Origin: Paracoccus sediminilitoris
Lineage (GTDB): Bacteria > Pseudomonadota > Alphaproteobacteria > Rhodobacterales > Rhodobacteraceae
Reading direction: 5' to 3'
DNA: 64,000 bases
Assembly (NCBI RefSeq): GCF_003259195.1
Contig: NZ_QJPK01000001.1
Location: forward strand, 310,001 to 374,000
In this document: positions 34,860-43,192 of the stretch, piece by piece
How the letters are laid out: every line of letters begins with the position of its first letter
How positions within the stretch are numbered: the stretch's first letter is position 1
Notes under the pieces: generated by a model
What the model was told of the DNA's origin: nothing
The model's database searches: none
The model's input: only the letters and a program-made list of their open reading frames with translations
Position numbers and translations under genes: made by a program

Positions 34860-35846
34860 TCAGGCCACCAGCGCCTGCTCCTGGTTCCGGCGCGCGCTGT
34901 GCTGGGCGATCATCGCGCAGACCAGCAGCTGCGACATGTGATAGACCAGCACCGGCAACACGGTCGCGCCCACCGTTTCGGGCGGGAAGAGCGCCGCCGC
35001 GATGGGCAGCCCAGACGCCAGGCTTTTGGTCGATCCGCAGAAGAACAGGACGGCGCGATCCTCCCTTGGCAGACGGAAGGCGCGCCCGGCCCCGACCATC
35101 ACCCCAAAGATGATGGCCAGAAAGACCAGCATGACCGCCACCAGCGCCAGCAACGCCGCAGGGGGGATCGACGCCCAGAGCCCCGACACCGTCCCCGCGC
35201 TGAAGGCCGAATAGACGATCAGCAGGATCGCCCCACGGTCCACGATCAGCGTCAGCGTCTTGCGCGACTTGACGAAGCCGCCGACCCAAGGGCGCAGGAC
35301 CTGCCCCGCCACAAAGGGCAGCAGGATCTGGCTGCCGATGCGCAGGACGGCGTCCAGGCTGACACCCCCGTCCCCGGCATGCAGCACCAGCGCCACCAGC
35401 GTGGGGGTCAGCACCACGCCGATCAGGTTCGACAGCGAGGCCGCGCAGATGGCCGCCGGCACGTTGCCCCCCGCCATGCTGACAAAGGCGATCGAGGATT
35501 GCACCGTCGAAGGCAGCACCGACAGGAACAGCAGCCCCATCGTCACCTGCGGTCCCAGCAGATCGCCGAAGATCGCCGCCATCAGCAGCCCGGTCAACGG
35601 GAACATCAAATAGGTCGCAAGGAATGTCAGCCCCTGCAGCCGCCAGTTCAGCATCCCCGCCTTGACCGATGACGGGTCCAGCTTGGCGCCATAGAGGAAG
35701 AACAGCAGCGCCACCGCCCAATAGGTGACCTGCGACAGCGCCTCCGCCGCGATGCCTTGGGCGGGCAGCAGCAGCCCCAGGAAGACGGTGCCCAGCAGCA
35801 TCAGCATATAGCTGTCGATGCCGATCCGTTTCAGAAATCGTGTCAT
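34860..35846 (-). CDS. SBF-like (YfeH-type) bile acid:sodium symporter family protein
   Basis: An integral membrane protein of 328 aa with about ten helices. The middle has LLFLSVLPSTVQSSIAFVSM and GNVPAAICAASLSNLIGVVL, the conserved crossing region of the SBF-like (PF13593-type) branch. FFCGSTKSLASGLPIAAALF is in the second repeat. The natural substrate is unknown; bile acids are unlikely. It lies 17 bp downstream of the gamma-glutamyltransferase gene and is probably cotranscribed with it. Confidence 0.85.
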   Translation of the reverse strand: MTRFLKRIGIDSYMLMLLGTVFLGLLLPAQGIAAEALSQVTYWAVALLFFLYGAKLDPSSVKAGMLNWRLQGLTFLATYLMFPLTGLLMAAIFGDLLGPQVTMGLLFLSVLPSTVQSSIAFVSMAGGNVPAAICAASLSNLIGVVLTPTLVALVLHAGDGGVSLDAVLRIGSQILLPFVAGQVLRPWVGGFVKSRKTLTLIVDRGAILLIVYSAFSAGTVSGLWASIPPAALLALVAVMLVFLAIIFGVMVGAGRAFRLPREDRAVLFFCGSTKSLASGLPIAAALFPPETVGATVLPVLVYHMSQLLVCAMIAQHSARRNQEQALVA

Positions 35847-35863
35847 ACGGTGATCTCCTGTCC

Positions 35864-37456
35864 TCAGTATCCCAGGGCCATGCCGTCCTTGCGGCTGTCG
35901 GACCCACCCTCCAGCAGGCCGGTATCGGCATGGATGCGGATCGCCTGCGCCCCGCCCATGGGCGATGTCAGCACATTGATCGCATGGCCCCGCGCCGTCA
36001 GGTCGTCGCGCACCGCCTGCGGCAGCGTCGGTTCGACATTCAGCCGGCCTTCGGTCGCAAAGCTGCGTGGTTCGTCCATGGCCGCCTGCAGGTCCAGCCC
36101 GCGGTCGATCACCGCCGACAGAAAGGCTGCGTGCCCCGTCGCCTGATATTGCCCGCCCATCACGCCGAAGGGCATCACTGCGCGGCCGCCTTGGGTGACC
36201 ATACCGGGAATGATCGTGTGCATGGGCCGCTTGCCCGGCGCGATGGCGTTCGGATGGCCGGGGATCAGGCGGAAAGACGCGCCGCGGCTTTGGAACAGCA
36301 CCCCCGTCGAGGGATCCAGCCGGGTCGATCCGAAACCGTGGAAGATGGAATTGATGAACGAGATGGCGTTCCCCTGTTCATCCACCACGCAGAGATAGAT
36401 GGTGTCCTTGTGTTCGGGTTCGTCCCACAGGGCGGGCGGCATGGCGCGGGTCATGTCGATACGCGCCCGCAGCGCCGCGATGGCGGGTTCCGACAGCAGG
36501 GTTTCGGCCAGCCCCGCGCAATGGTCCGGGTCGCCCAGCAATGCGTCGCGGTGGTGATAGGCCAGCTTGGTCGCCTCGGCCTGCAGGTGGATGCGGTCGG
36601 CGGGGGACATGGCGGCGATGTCGAAACCCTCGATGATCTTCAGGATCAGCAGGGCCGCCAGCCCCTGCCCGTTCGGTGGGCATTCGTGGACCTCGAACCC
36701 GCGATAGGAAGCGCTGACCGGTTCGACCCATTCCGCCCCATCCGTGGCATCGGCGAAATCCTGTTCGCTGTGCAATCCGCCAAGGCTGCGCAGATGCGCC
36801 ACCATCCGCGCAGCCGTCGGCCCCTGATAGAAGGCGCGTGCGCCATGGGCGGCGATCTCCTTCAACCGGTCGGCCAGGAGAGGCTGGGCATGGCGAGACC
36901 CGGCAATGGGGGGCTTGCCATCCGGCAGGAACAGCGCCGCCGCATGGTCGTCACCCGCCACCTGCGCGGCGGCCTCGGCCCAGTCCTGGGCCACGCGCGG
37001 CGTCACCGGGTAACCGTTGCGGGCATGATCGATGGCCGGCGCGAACAGCTGCGCCAGCGGCAGCGACCCGTGATCGGCATGCAGGCGGCACCAGGCGGCG
37101 ATGGCACCGGGGATGGTGACCGCATGCGCGCTGTCCTGGGGGATGTGATCGGTCAGACCCGCATCCTTCAGCGCGTCGATCGTGGCGGCGGCGGGGGCAC
37201 GGCCCGATCCGTTCAGCGCCATGACCTTGCCACGCGCAGGCGCATAAAGCGCAAAGCAATCGCCCCCGATGCCGGTCATCAGCGGATCGACCACGGCCTG
37301 CACGGCGCTGGCGGCGATCGCGGCATCGACGGCATTTCCGCCCCGCGACAGCACCGCCAGTCCCGCAGCCGTCGCCAGCGGATGCGAGGTCGCCACCATC
37401 GCCTTGCCCGCATAGGTCGAGGGCCTGCGCCCCGAAAGGAAATCGAAACCGTGCAT
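35864..37456 (-). CDS. Gamma-glutamyltransferase family protein (YwrD-like)
   Basis: An N-terminal-nucleophile hydrolase precursor of 530 aa that should cleave itself. The probable catalytic threonine is in KDTIYLCVVDEQGNAISFIN, followed by HGFGSTRLDPSTGVLFQSRG, and glycine-rich TGIGGDCFALYAP lies near the N-terminus. There is no signal peptide, so unlike classical GGT it is likely cytoplasmic, as in the YwrD branch that also includes acylases. The ATG at 37456 has GAGG upstream; an ATG four codons earlier is possible. It is divergent from a GntR regulator gene. Confidence 0.85.
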   Translation of the reverse strand: MHGFDFLSGRRPSTYAGKAMVATSHPLATAAGLAVLSRGGNAVDAAIAASAVQAVVDPLMTGIGGDCFALYAPARGKVMALNGSGRAPAAATIDALKDAGLTDHIPQDSAHAVTIPGAIAAWCRLHADHGSLPLAQLFAPAIDHARNGYPVTPRVAQDWAEAAAQVAGDDHAAALFLPDGKPPIAGSRHAQPLLADRLKEIAAHGARAFYQGPTAARMVAHLRSLGGLHSEQDFADATDGAEWVEPVSASYRGFEVHECPPNGQGLAALLILKIIEGFDIAAMSPADRIHLQAEATKLAYHHRDALLGDPDHCAGLAETLLSEPAIAALRARIDMTRAMPPALWDEPEHKDTIYLCVVDEQGNAISFINSIFHGFGSTRLDPSTGVLFQSRGASFRLIPGHPNAIAPGKRPMHTIIPGMVTQGGRAVMPFGVMGGQYQATGHAAFLSAVIDRGLDLQAAMDEPRSFATEGRLNVEPTLPQAVRDDLTARGHAINVLTSPMGGAQAIRIHADTGLLEGGSDSRKDGMALGY

Positions 37457-37486
37457 CTGGAACCTCATGGCATTGCGCTTGTCACT

Positions 37487-37494
37487 TGTATACA
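37487..37494. promoter_or_regulatory. Probable GntR/FCD operator between ggt-like and gntR genes
   Basis: TGTATACA is a perfect palindrome in the 75-bp divergent spacer. FadR-subfamily GntR proteins commonly bind short dyads centred on such GTATAC cores. It overlaps TATACA (37489-37494), which with TACAAT at 37512-37517 (17-bp spacing) resembles a promoter for the gntR gene, although that would start transcription very close to the ribosome site. Confidence 0.5.
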
Positions 37495-37531
37495 TATCTT
37501 ATGGCCAGGAATACAATCAACGGAAGTCGCC

Positions 37532-38167
37532 ATGACCGCCAAACGATCCGCCGACCAGATCCATGCCGCGCTGTCCGCGCAGATCGTCGCCGGACAGCTG
37601 CGCCCCGGCGACCCCTTGGGCGAAACCGTCCTGGCGGGCCGATTTTCCCTGTCGCGCACGCCGGTGCGCGAGGCGCTGCAGCGTCTGGCCGCCGAAGGGC
37701 TGGTCGAACGTGGCCCCCGCCGCGCCTTTGTCGTGCGGCAGATGACACCCGAGGCGCTGCGCGATCTTTTCGAGGCCCTGGGAGAGATCGAGGCCCTGTG
37801 CGCCGGTCTGGCCGCGCAGCGCATGACCGCCATCGCCCGCGCCGAACTGGCCCGCATCATCGATCAGGACAGCGGCGACCATGCCGGCTATGCGGTGCTG
37901 AACGCGCAGTTCCACGACGCCCTGCGTCATGGCGCGGGCAACCGGGTGCTGGCGGGGATGCTGGACGACCTGAACCGCCGCAGCCTGCCGTGGCGCAACG
38001 CCCAGTTCCAGACCAGCGCCCGCCGGATGGAAAGCTCGCGCCGCGAACACCGCGCCATTCTGCAGGCCATCATGGCGCAGGATGGCGACCGCGCCGCCGG
38101 CCTGATGCGCGACCACATGGCCACGTCTCTGGCCGTGGTTTTGCGCATGATTGCCGAAAGACCCTGA
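37532..38167 (+). CDS. GntR-family transcriptional regulator (FCD type)
   Basis: A 211-aa regulator. The winged HTH occupies about residues 5-70, with LAGRFSLSRTPVREALQRLA as the recognition part, and an FCD effector domain fills residues 80-200, with metal/ligand-type histidines in NAQFHDALRH and REHRAIL. GGAAG lies 5 bp before the ATG. It is divergent from the gamma-glutamyltransferase and YfeH-like genes, probably its targets; the effector may be a gamma-glutamyl compound or an organic acid. Confidence 0.9.
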   Translation: MTAKRSADQIHAALSAQIVAGQLRPGDPLGETVLAGRFSLSRTPVREALQRLAAEGLVERGPRRAFVVRQMTPEALRDLFEALGEIEALCAGLAAQRMTAIARAELARIIDQDSGDHAGYAVLNAQFHDALRHGAGNRVLAGMLDDLNRRSLPWRNAQFQTSARRMESSRREHRAILQAIMAQDGDRAAGLMRDHMATSLAVVLRMIAERP

Positions 38168-38221
38168 AACCACCATGGCCCCGCGACGTTGCCACCCTGT
38201 CCCGACCGAAAGGCCCCCTGC

Positions 38222-38998
38222 GTGACCCTGGAAACCGACCTGAACACCGCCACCCTTGCCGCAAGACAGGCCGGAGACCTGTTGTTGCGGCATTGGCATG
38301 ACCGCGGCAGCCTGACGATCGACGAAAAGCGCCCCGGTGATTTCGTCTCGCAGGCCGATCACGGCGCCGAGGCGCTGCTGCGCGACCACCTGATCCAGCC
38401 CGGCGACGGCTGGCTGGGCGAGGAGACGGACCAGATCCAGGGCAGCCGCCGCTGGATCGTCGATCCTTTGGACGGTACCACGAATTTTCTGCGCGGGATC
38501 GACCAATGGGCGGTTTCGGTCGCGCTGGAACAGGACGGCAAGCTGGTCTTGGGCGTGGTCCACGACGCCTGCCGGTCCCAGACCTTCAGCGCCATCGCGG
38601 GCGGCCCCTTTCTGCTGAACGGTCAGCCCGTCACGCAGCCGCCCGTGCCCGCATTCCACAACTGCCTGTTCGGCACCGGCCTGCCCTTTGGCGACATGCC
38701 CCATATCCCCGACCATGCGCAGGATCTGTGCCGGGTGCTGCCCCATTCGGCCGGAGTGCGGCGGATGGGCGCGGCAGCGCTGGATCTGGCCTATGTCGCA
38801 GCAGGACGGTTGGACGGCTTCTGGGAACGCACCCTGCGCCCCTGGGACATCGCGGCAGGTCTTGTCCTGCTGCGCGCTGCCGCCTGCCAGGTCGAGGGAT
38901 GGTTGCCGGGCGAGGCCCCCGAACGGACCGGCACCGTCATCACCGCGCGGACGCCGCATTTCGATCGCTTTGCCAAGCTGTTGCGCGACGGGTCCTAG
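38222..38998 (+). CDS. Inositol monophosphatase family protein
   Basis: A magnesium-dependent phosphatase of 258 aa. The family motifs are all there: DEKRPGDFVSQADHGAE, GEETDQ, the metal site DPLDGTTNFLRG and the late WDIAAG. The start is the GTG at 38222, with AAAGG upstream. The clade includes inositol-, histidinol- and nucleotide-phosphate phosphatases, so the substrate is open. It lies 54 bp after gntR and 109 bp before the GTP cyclohydrolase gene on the same strand; it might supply a dephosphorylation step to that operon, which is speculative. Confidence 0.88.
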   Translation: MTLETDLNTATLAARQAGDLLLRHWHDRGSLTIDEKRPGDFVSQADHGAEALLRDHLIQPGDGWLGEETDQIQGSRRWIVDPLDGTTNFLRGIDQWAVSVALEQDGKLVLGVVHDACRSQTFSAIAGGPFLLNGQPVTQPPVPAFHNCLFGTGLPFGDMPHIPDHAQDLCRVLPHSAGVRRMGAAALDLAYVAAGRLDGFWERTLRPWDIAAGLVLLRAAACQVEGWLPGEAPERTGTVITARTPHFDRFAKLLRDGS

Positions 38999-39107
38999 AA
39001 GGCGGCGCCGTCGCGACAAACCGCCACATGGAATGACGGCGCGGGAACTTGGCACGATCCGGGACGTTCGCTTTTTCGTGACCACGTAACATTGATGACG
39101 GTAGATC

Positions 39108-40232
39108 ATGCGCGCCTATGCTCCGTTCACCTTCGCAGATACGGCTGCGCAAACCCCCGACCCGCTGGCACCCGACCTGTCGGAACGCGTTGCGCGGGTC
39201 GTCTCGGACCTTCGGCTGGGGCTTCCTGCGATCCTGACGCAAGGTGGCGATCACGCGATGATCCTACCGGTCGAAACTCTCAGCCCCGCGCGTTTTGCTG
39301 CCCTGTCCGGGCAGTGCCAATTGGTGCTGACCGCCTATCGCGCCGCGGCCCTTGGCGTCCAGGATACCACACCCGAGGTTTCGGTCATCCAAATACCCCC
39401 GAAAGCCGATCTGGATTTGCTGAAGGCTGCCGCCGATCCGCGCCACCCGTGGACCCAGCCCGCCCCAGAAAGCGCTGCACAGGTGGCGGGTGACATACAT
39501 CACGCGGCTATCAGGCTGGTCAAGCGGGCCGAACTGGTCCCGGCTGCTTTGGTCGTCACGGGGTCTTGGGTAACCCAGAACGCGGCGCGCCACGGTTTCG
39601 GCAGCCTGCCCGCCGCCGACGTGATTGCCCAGTTGGACGCGGCGCGCGACATGCATCCCGTTTCGGACGCCCGGGTGCCTATGGCTGCGGCGTCGGCGGG
39701 CCGGTTGCATGTCTTTCGTGCACCTGATGGTGGAGCAGAGCATTACGCCATTCAGGTCGGCACGCCCGACCCCAACCAGCCCGTTCTGGTGCGCCTGCAT
39801 TCGGCCTGTTTCACTGGCGACGTGCTGGGCAGCCTGAAATGCGATTGCGGGCCGCAACTGCAGGCGGCCCTGGCCGCGATGAACGCAGCCGGTAGCGGCG
39901 TTCTGCTTTATCTGAACCAGGAGGGACGCGGCATCGGGCTGGCCAACAAGATGCGCGCCTACGGTCTGCAGGATCAGGGCCTGGACACGGTCGAGGCCAA
40001 CCACCACCTGGGATTTGCCGATGACGAACGCGATTTTCGCATTGGCGCTAGCCTGCTGCGCCAGATGGGTATCGATCAGGTGCGGCTGATGACCAACAAT
40101 CCCGCCAAGATCGCCCGCCTGACCAGCGACGGCATCAAGGTCGTCGAACGCGTGCCCCTGATGGTGGGCCGCGGCCCGGAAAATTCCCGCTATCTGGACA
40201 TCAAGGCCAGCAAATCGGGACATATGATGTGA
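39108..40232 (+). CDS. ribA: GTP cyclohydrolase II
   Basis: Opens the imidazole ring of GTP to 2,5-diamino-6-ribosylamino-4-pyrimidinone phosphate. The C-terminal 200 residues are a complete RibA domain: the zinc cysteines in CFTGDVLGSLKCDCG near residue 235, the GTP-binding EGRGIGLANKMRAYGLQ, and MTNNPAKIARL. The first 160 residues do not look like DHBP synthase; they resemble the non-catalytic N-terminal half seen in alphaproteobacterial RibA (DLRLGLPAILTQGG). It leads a five-gene unit and overlaps the next gene by 4 bp. It may be the housekeeping RibA or a dedicated copy. Confidence 0.9.
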   Translation: MRAYAPFTFADTAAQTPDPLAPDLSERVARVVSDLRLGLPAILTQGGDHAMILPVETLSPARFAALSGQCQLVLTAYRAAALGVQDTTPEVSVIQIPPKADLDLLKAAADPRHPWTQPAPESAAQVAGDIHHAAIRLVKRAELVPAALVVTGSWVTQNAARHGFGSLPAADVIAQLDAARDMHPVSDARVPMAAASAGRLHVFRAPDGGAEHYAIQVGTPDPNQPVLVRLHSACFTGDVLGSLKCDCGPQLQAALAAMNAAGSGVLLYLNQEGRGIGLANKMRAYGLQDQGLDTVEANHHLGFADDERDFRIGASLLRQMGIDQVRLMTNNPAKIARLTSDGIKVVERVPLMVGRGPENSRYLDIKASKSGHMM

Positions 40233-41176
40233 GCGGCGCAATCGGATTGTGGATCACCGCCCCCGACCGCGCCCAGATCTGCCCCGCCGACATGGGCGAG
40301 GGATCGCTGGTCACGACGCTGTTCACCGGCATCAGCCGCGGGACCGAAAAGCTGGTTCTATCGGGCACCATTCCCGACAGCGAACATGACCGCATGCGCG
40401 CGCCGTTCCAGCAGGGCGATTTCCCCTTTCCGGTCAAATACGGATATTCCGCCGTCGGCCAGGCGACCGAAGGTGCGTATGCGGGGCGGGCGGTCTTTGC
40501 GCTCTACCCTCATCAGGACCAGTTCCGCCTGCCCGACGATGCGCTGATCCCCCTGCCCGACGGCCTGCCCCCGGAACGGGCGGTTCTGGCAGCCAACATG
40601 GAAACCGCGCTGAACATCCTGTGGGACAGCGGCGCGGGCGCAGGCGACCGGATCACCGTCATCGGGGCCGGGCTCGTCGGCCTGCTGGTGGCGCATCTGG
40701 CCTCGCGCCTGCCGGGGGCCGAGGTCACCGTGATCGACACCCAGACCGCTCGCGCAGGGATCGCCGCCTGCATGGGCGGCATCTTTGCCACGCCCGACGA
40801 AGCCCAGGCCGATCAGGACGTCGTCATCCATACCAGCGCCAGTCAGGCGGGCCTGGTCCAGGCGCTGTCGCTTGCCGCCCCGCAGGCCACCATCATCGAG
40901 GCCAGCTGGCATGGCGCGGCCCAGATCGCACTGCCCCTGGGGGGCGCGTTCCACAGCAGGCGCCTGCGCATCGTCAGTTCCCAGGTCGGATCCGTTCCGC
41001 CCGAACGCGCGCCGCGCTGGACGCTGCGCCGCCGGCTGAGAAAGGCGCTGGATCTGCTGGCGGACGACCGTCTTGACCACCTGATCTCGGGGGAAACCCC
41101 GTTCGAGCGGATCGCCGACACCTATCCCGACATCTTGGCCGATCCGGCCACCCTCTGTCACCGCATCACCTATTGA
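40229..41176 (+). CDS. Zinc-ADH-like (MDR) oxidoreductase
   Basis: A medium-chain dehydrogenase/reductase of 315 aa that starts at GTG 40229, overlapping the ribA stop. It has FTGISRGTEKLVLSGTIP where classical enzymes have the catalytic-zinc cysteine, and VKYGYSAVGQA in place of the GHE zinc motif, so catalytic zinc is probably absent. The NAD(P)-binding fold shows TVIGAGLVGLLVAHLA near residue 146. The pattern is shared with a branch related to BchC and threonine-dehydrogenase-like proteins. In the operon it probably carries out a redox step on the pterin- or pyrimidine-like intermediate. Confidence 0.85.
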   Translation: MSGAIGLWITAPDRAQICPADMGEGSLVTTLFTGISRGTEKLVLSGTIPDSEHDRMRAPFQQGDFPFPVKYGYSAVGQATEGAYAGRAVFALYPHQDQFRLPDDALIPLPDGLPPERAVLAANMETALNILWDSGAGAGDRITVIGAGLVGLLVAHLASRLPGAEVTVIDTQTARAGIAACMGGIFATPDEAQADQDVVIHTSASQAGLVQALSLAAPQATIIEASWHGAAQIALPLGGAFHSRRLRIVSSQVGSVPPERAPRWTLRRRLRKALDLLADDRLDHLISGETPFERIADTYPDILADPATLCHRITY

Positions 41177-41193
41177 CCCCTACAGGAGCACCC

Positions 41194-41586
41194 ATGTTCG
41201 CCGTCGAAGTCCGAGACCACATCATGATCGCCCATTCGCTGCCCTCGCCGACCTTCGGTCCGGCGCAGGGTATGCATGGCGCGACCTTCACCGTCGATGC
41301 CGGCTTCTTTGCCGAAACCCTGGACGACGAAGGTCTGGTCGTGGACATGGGCCTTGCCACCGAGGCCCTGGCCCAAGCCCTGTCCCCCCTGCGTTATCAG
41401 AACTTGGACGAGGTTCCGGCCTTCAAGGGCAAGTTCACGACCACCGAATTTCTCTGCCAGCAGATCTTCGACAGCCTTGCCGAAGCCGCCCGCAGCGGTC
41501 GTCTGGGCAAGCATCCCGTCAAGCGCCTGCGCGTGACCCTGCATGAAAGCCATGTCGCGCGCGCCTGGTTCGAACAGGACATCTGA
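41194..41586 (+). CDS. 6-pyruvoyl-tetrahydropterin synthase-like protein (QueD fold, catalytic residues lost)
   Basis: A 130-aa T-fold protein; the ATG at 41194 follows CAGGAG. Zinc-ligand positions H14 and H28 remain, but the third histidine is A30 and the catalytic cysteine position is A24. The Asp-His relay of QueD/PTPS corresponds to R67-Y68 here. The substrate-anchoring glutamate appears kept in LHESHVARAWFEQ (E118), and FTTTEFLCQQIFDSL matches the family. So it should still bind a pterin-like ring but not catalyse the usual PTPS or carboxytetrahydropterin reaction. The alignment was made by eye. Confidence 0.8.
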   Translation: MFAVEVRDHIMIAHSLPSPTFGPAQGMHGATFTVDAGFFAETLDDEGLVVDMGLATEALAQALSPLRYQNLDEVPAFKGKFTTTEFLCQQIFDSLAEAARSGRLGKHPVKRLRVTLHESHVARAWFEQDI

Positions 41587-41587
41587 T

Positions 41588-42358
41588 ATGGGCTTTTCGC
41601 CGGAATGGCTGTCGCTTCGTGAACCCGTTGACCGGCAGGCCCGCGACGATGCGCTGACGCAGCGCGCAGTGCGGGCGGCGGGGCCGCGTCCCGTCATCAT
41701 GGATCTGGGATGCGGCACGGGATCGACCCTGCGGGCCATGTCCGGTCACATCCCGGCGGGGGCGCAGTGGCACTTGGTCGACAATGACCCGGCCCTTCTG
41801 GCGATCGCCCGCGACCAGGTCCGGGATGCCCGGACCCATGTGCTGGATCTGGGCCAGCTGTCGGCCCTGCCCCTTGACGGGGTGACGCTGGTGACGGCGT
41901 CCGCGCTGCTGGACCTGATGCCTGCGGCGTGGGTCCGCGACCTGGCGCGACTGTTGGCCGACCGGGGCATCGGCTTTTATGCGGCGCTGTCCTATGATGG
42001 CGTAATGAATTGGGACCCGACCCTGCCGGGCGATGCCGAGGCGCGCGCGGCTTTCAACCGCCACCAGCGCGGCGACAAGGGCCTGGGTCCGGCGCTTGGT
42101 CCGGATGCGGGCAGCTTTGCCCGGTCCGCCTTCGCCGAGGCCGGCTTTGATACCACCATTGCCGACAGCCCGTGGAAGATCGGCGCGGAACACGCACGCA
42201 TGCATGAACAGCTGGTCCTAGGCATCGCAGGGGCCGCTGGCGAACAGGGCATGGAACGGGCCAATGACTGGGCGCGCGACCGCATCGCCCAAGGCGGTCT
42301 TTGCACCATCGGCCATCAGGATCTGCTGGCATTGCCGTCACAGGACAGGAAGGACTGA
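41588..42358 (+). CDS. Class I SAM-dependent methyltransferase
   Basis: A soluble protein of 256 aa with a Rossmann-type SAM-binding fold. Motif I is DLGCGTGST (residues 39-47), an acidic motif II follows in WHLVDNDPALLAIARDQ, and VTLVTASALLDLMP lies where motif IV is expected. It begins one base after the PTPS-like stop and ends two bases before the RibD-like start. It presumably methylates an intermediate or product of the operon. No N- or O-acceptor can be deduced. Confidence 0.85.
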   Translation: MGFSPEWLSLREPVDRQARDDALTQRAVRAAGPRPVIMDLGCGTGSTLRAMSGHIPAGAQWHLVDNDPALLAIARDQVRDARTHVLDLGQLSALPLDGVTLVTASALLDLMPAAWVRDLARLLADRGIGFYAALSYDGVMNWDPTLPGDAEARAAFNRHQRGDKGLGPALGPDAGSFARSAFAEAGFDTTIADSPWKIGAEHARMHEQLVLGIAGAAGEQGMERANDWARDRIAQGGLCTIGHQDLLALPSQDRKD

Positions 42359-42360
42359 CC

Positions 42361-43185
42361 ATGGAGGCCATCGAGGTTTCACGCCGTGTCTGGGACCGGC
42401 TTCTGGCGATCCGCGATGGCGCATCCTGCGCCTGCTGCGGCAGGTTTTCCGCCCCCGAACGCGCGGCGCTGCAGGTCTATGGTCCCATCGCCCGCCGCGA
42501 TCTGGGGCCCATCACCGTCGCGCAGGTGGGGCAGTCGCTGGACGGGCGCATCGCCACGGCCAGCGGGGATGCGCGCGACGTGTCAGGCCCCGACGGGCTG
42601 GCGCATCTGCATCGGCTGCGCGCGCTGGTGGACGGGGTGGTCATCGGCGTTCGCACAGCCCTGCATGACAATCCCCGCCTGACGGTGCGCCTGTGCGACG
42701 GCAGCAACCCGGCCCGCATCGTCATCGACCCCCGGGGCCGCCTGCCCGACGATGCGCCGGTGCTGACGAATTGCGGCGCGCGGCGGATCATCGTGCAGGC
42801 CGTCGACCGCCCCCGTCCCGCCGGGGTCGAGGTGCTGCGTTTGACCACCGCTGACGGCCGGCTGGACCCCCGACAGATCCTTGAAGGACTGCGCGGGATG
42901 GGGATCGGGCATCTGCTGATCGAAGGCGGCGGGTTGACCATCACCGGCTTTCTGGAGGCCGGGCTGCTGGACCTGCTGCAGGTCTCGGTCGCGCCGCTGA
43001 TCATCGGGTCGGGACCGCAGGGACTGACCACCCGGACCGAGGTCCAGACCCTGTCCCAAGCCTATCGACCCCAGACGCGCATTTTCGGTCTGGGCAGCGA
43101 TATCGTCTTCGACTGCGCCTTGGGCGCACAGGCCATCGCGGCGCAGGAACCCATCCACCGTCAGGGACACAGCGCCGCCTGCTAG
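42361..43185 (+). CDS. RibD C-terminal reductase domain protein
   Basis: A 274-aa protein with one dihydrofolate-reductase-like RibD reductase domain at about residues 50-260: PITVAQVGQSLDGRIATASG, VIGVRTALHDNPRLTVR, LIEGGGLTITGFLEAGLLD and VAPLIIGSGPQGL. The zinc deaminase half of bifunctional RibD is missing. Instead a short N-terminal part has closely spaced cysteines in CACCGRF. The enzyme probably reduces a ribosylamino-pyrimidine or similar ring-opened GTP product with NADPH. AGGAAGGA precedes the ATG. Last gene of the unit; convergent with the BASS transporter 7 bp away. Confidence 0.85.
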   Translation: MEAIEVSRRVWDRLLAIRDGASCACCGRFSAPERAALQVYGPIARRDLGPITVAQVGQSLDGRIATASGDARDVSGPDGLAHLHRLRALVDGVVIGVRTALHDNPRLTVRLCDGSNPARIVIDPRGRLPDDAPVLTNCGARRIIVQAVDRPRPAGVEVLRLTTADGRLDPRQILEGLRGMGIGHLLIEGGGLTITGFLEAGLLDLLQVSVAPLIIGSGPQGLTTRTEVQTLSQAYRPQTRIFGLGSDIVFDCALGAQAIAAQEPIHRQGHSAAC

Positions 43186-43192
43186 GGCTGGG

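Noticed and set aside
35840-37531. Upstream extension of the GntR frame through the ggt-like gene
   Set aside because: The extension is antisense to a well-supported gamma-glutamyltransferase; the GntR domain starts at 37532 with its own ribosome site.
38999-39107. FMN riboswitch before ribA
   Set aside because: The spacer is only 109 bp and none of the conserved RFN blocks is seen; only a loose 8-bp inverted repeat (GCGCCGTC at 39005, GACGGCGC at 39035) is present.
40229-41176. Calling the MDR protein a true zinc alcohol dehydrogenase
   Set aside because: The usual catalytic zinc cysteine and GHE histidine positions are replaced, so only the fold is claimed.
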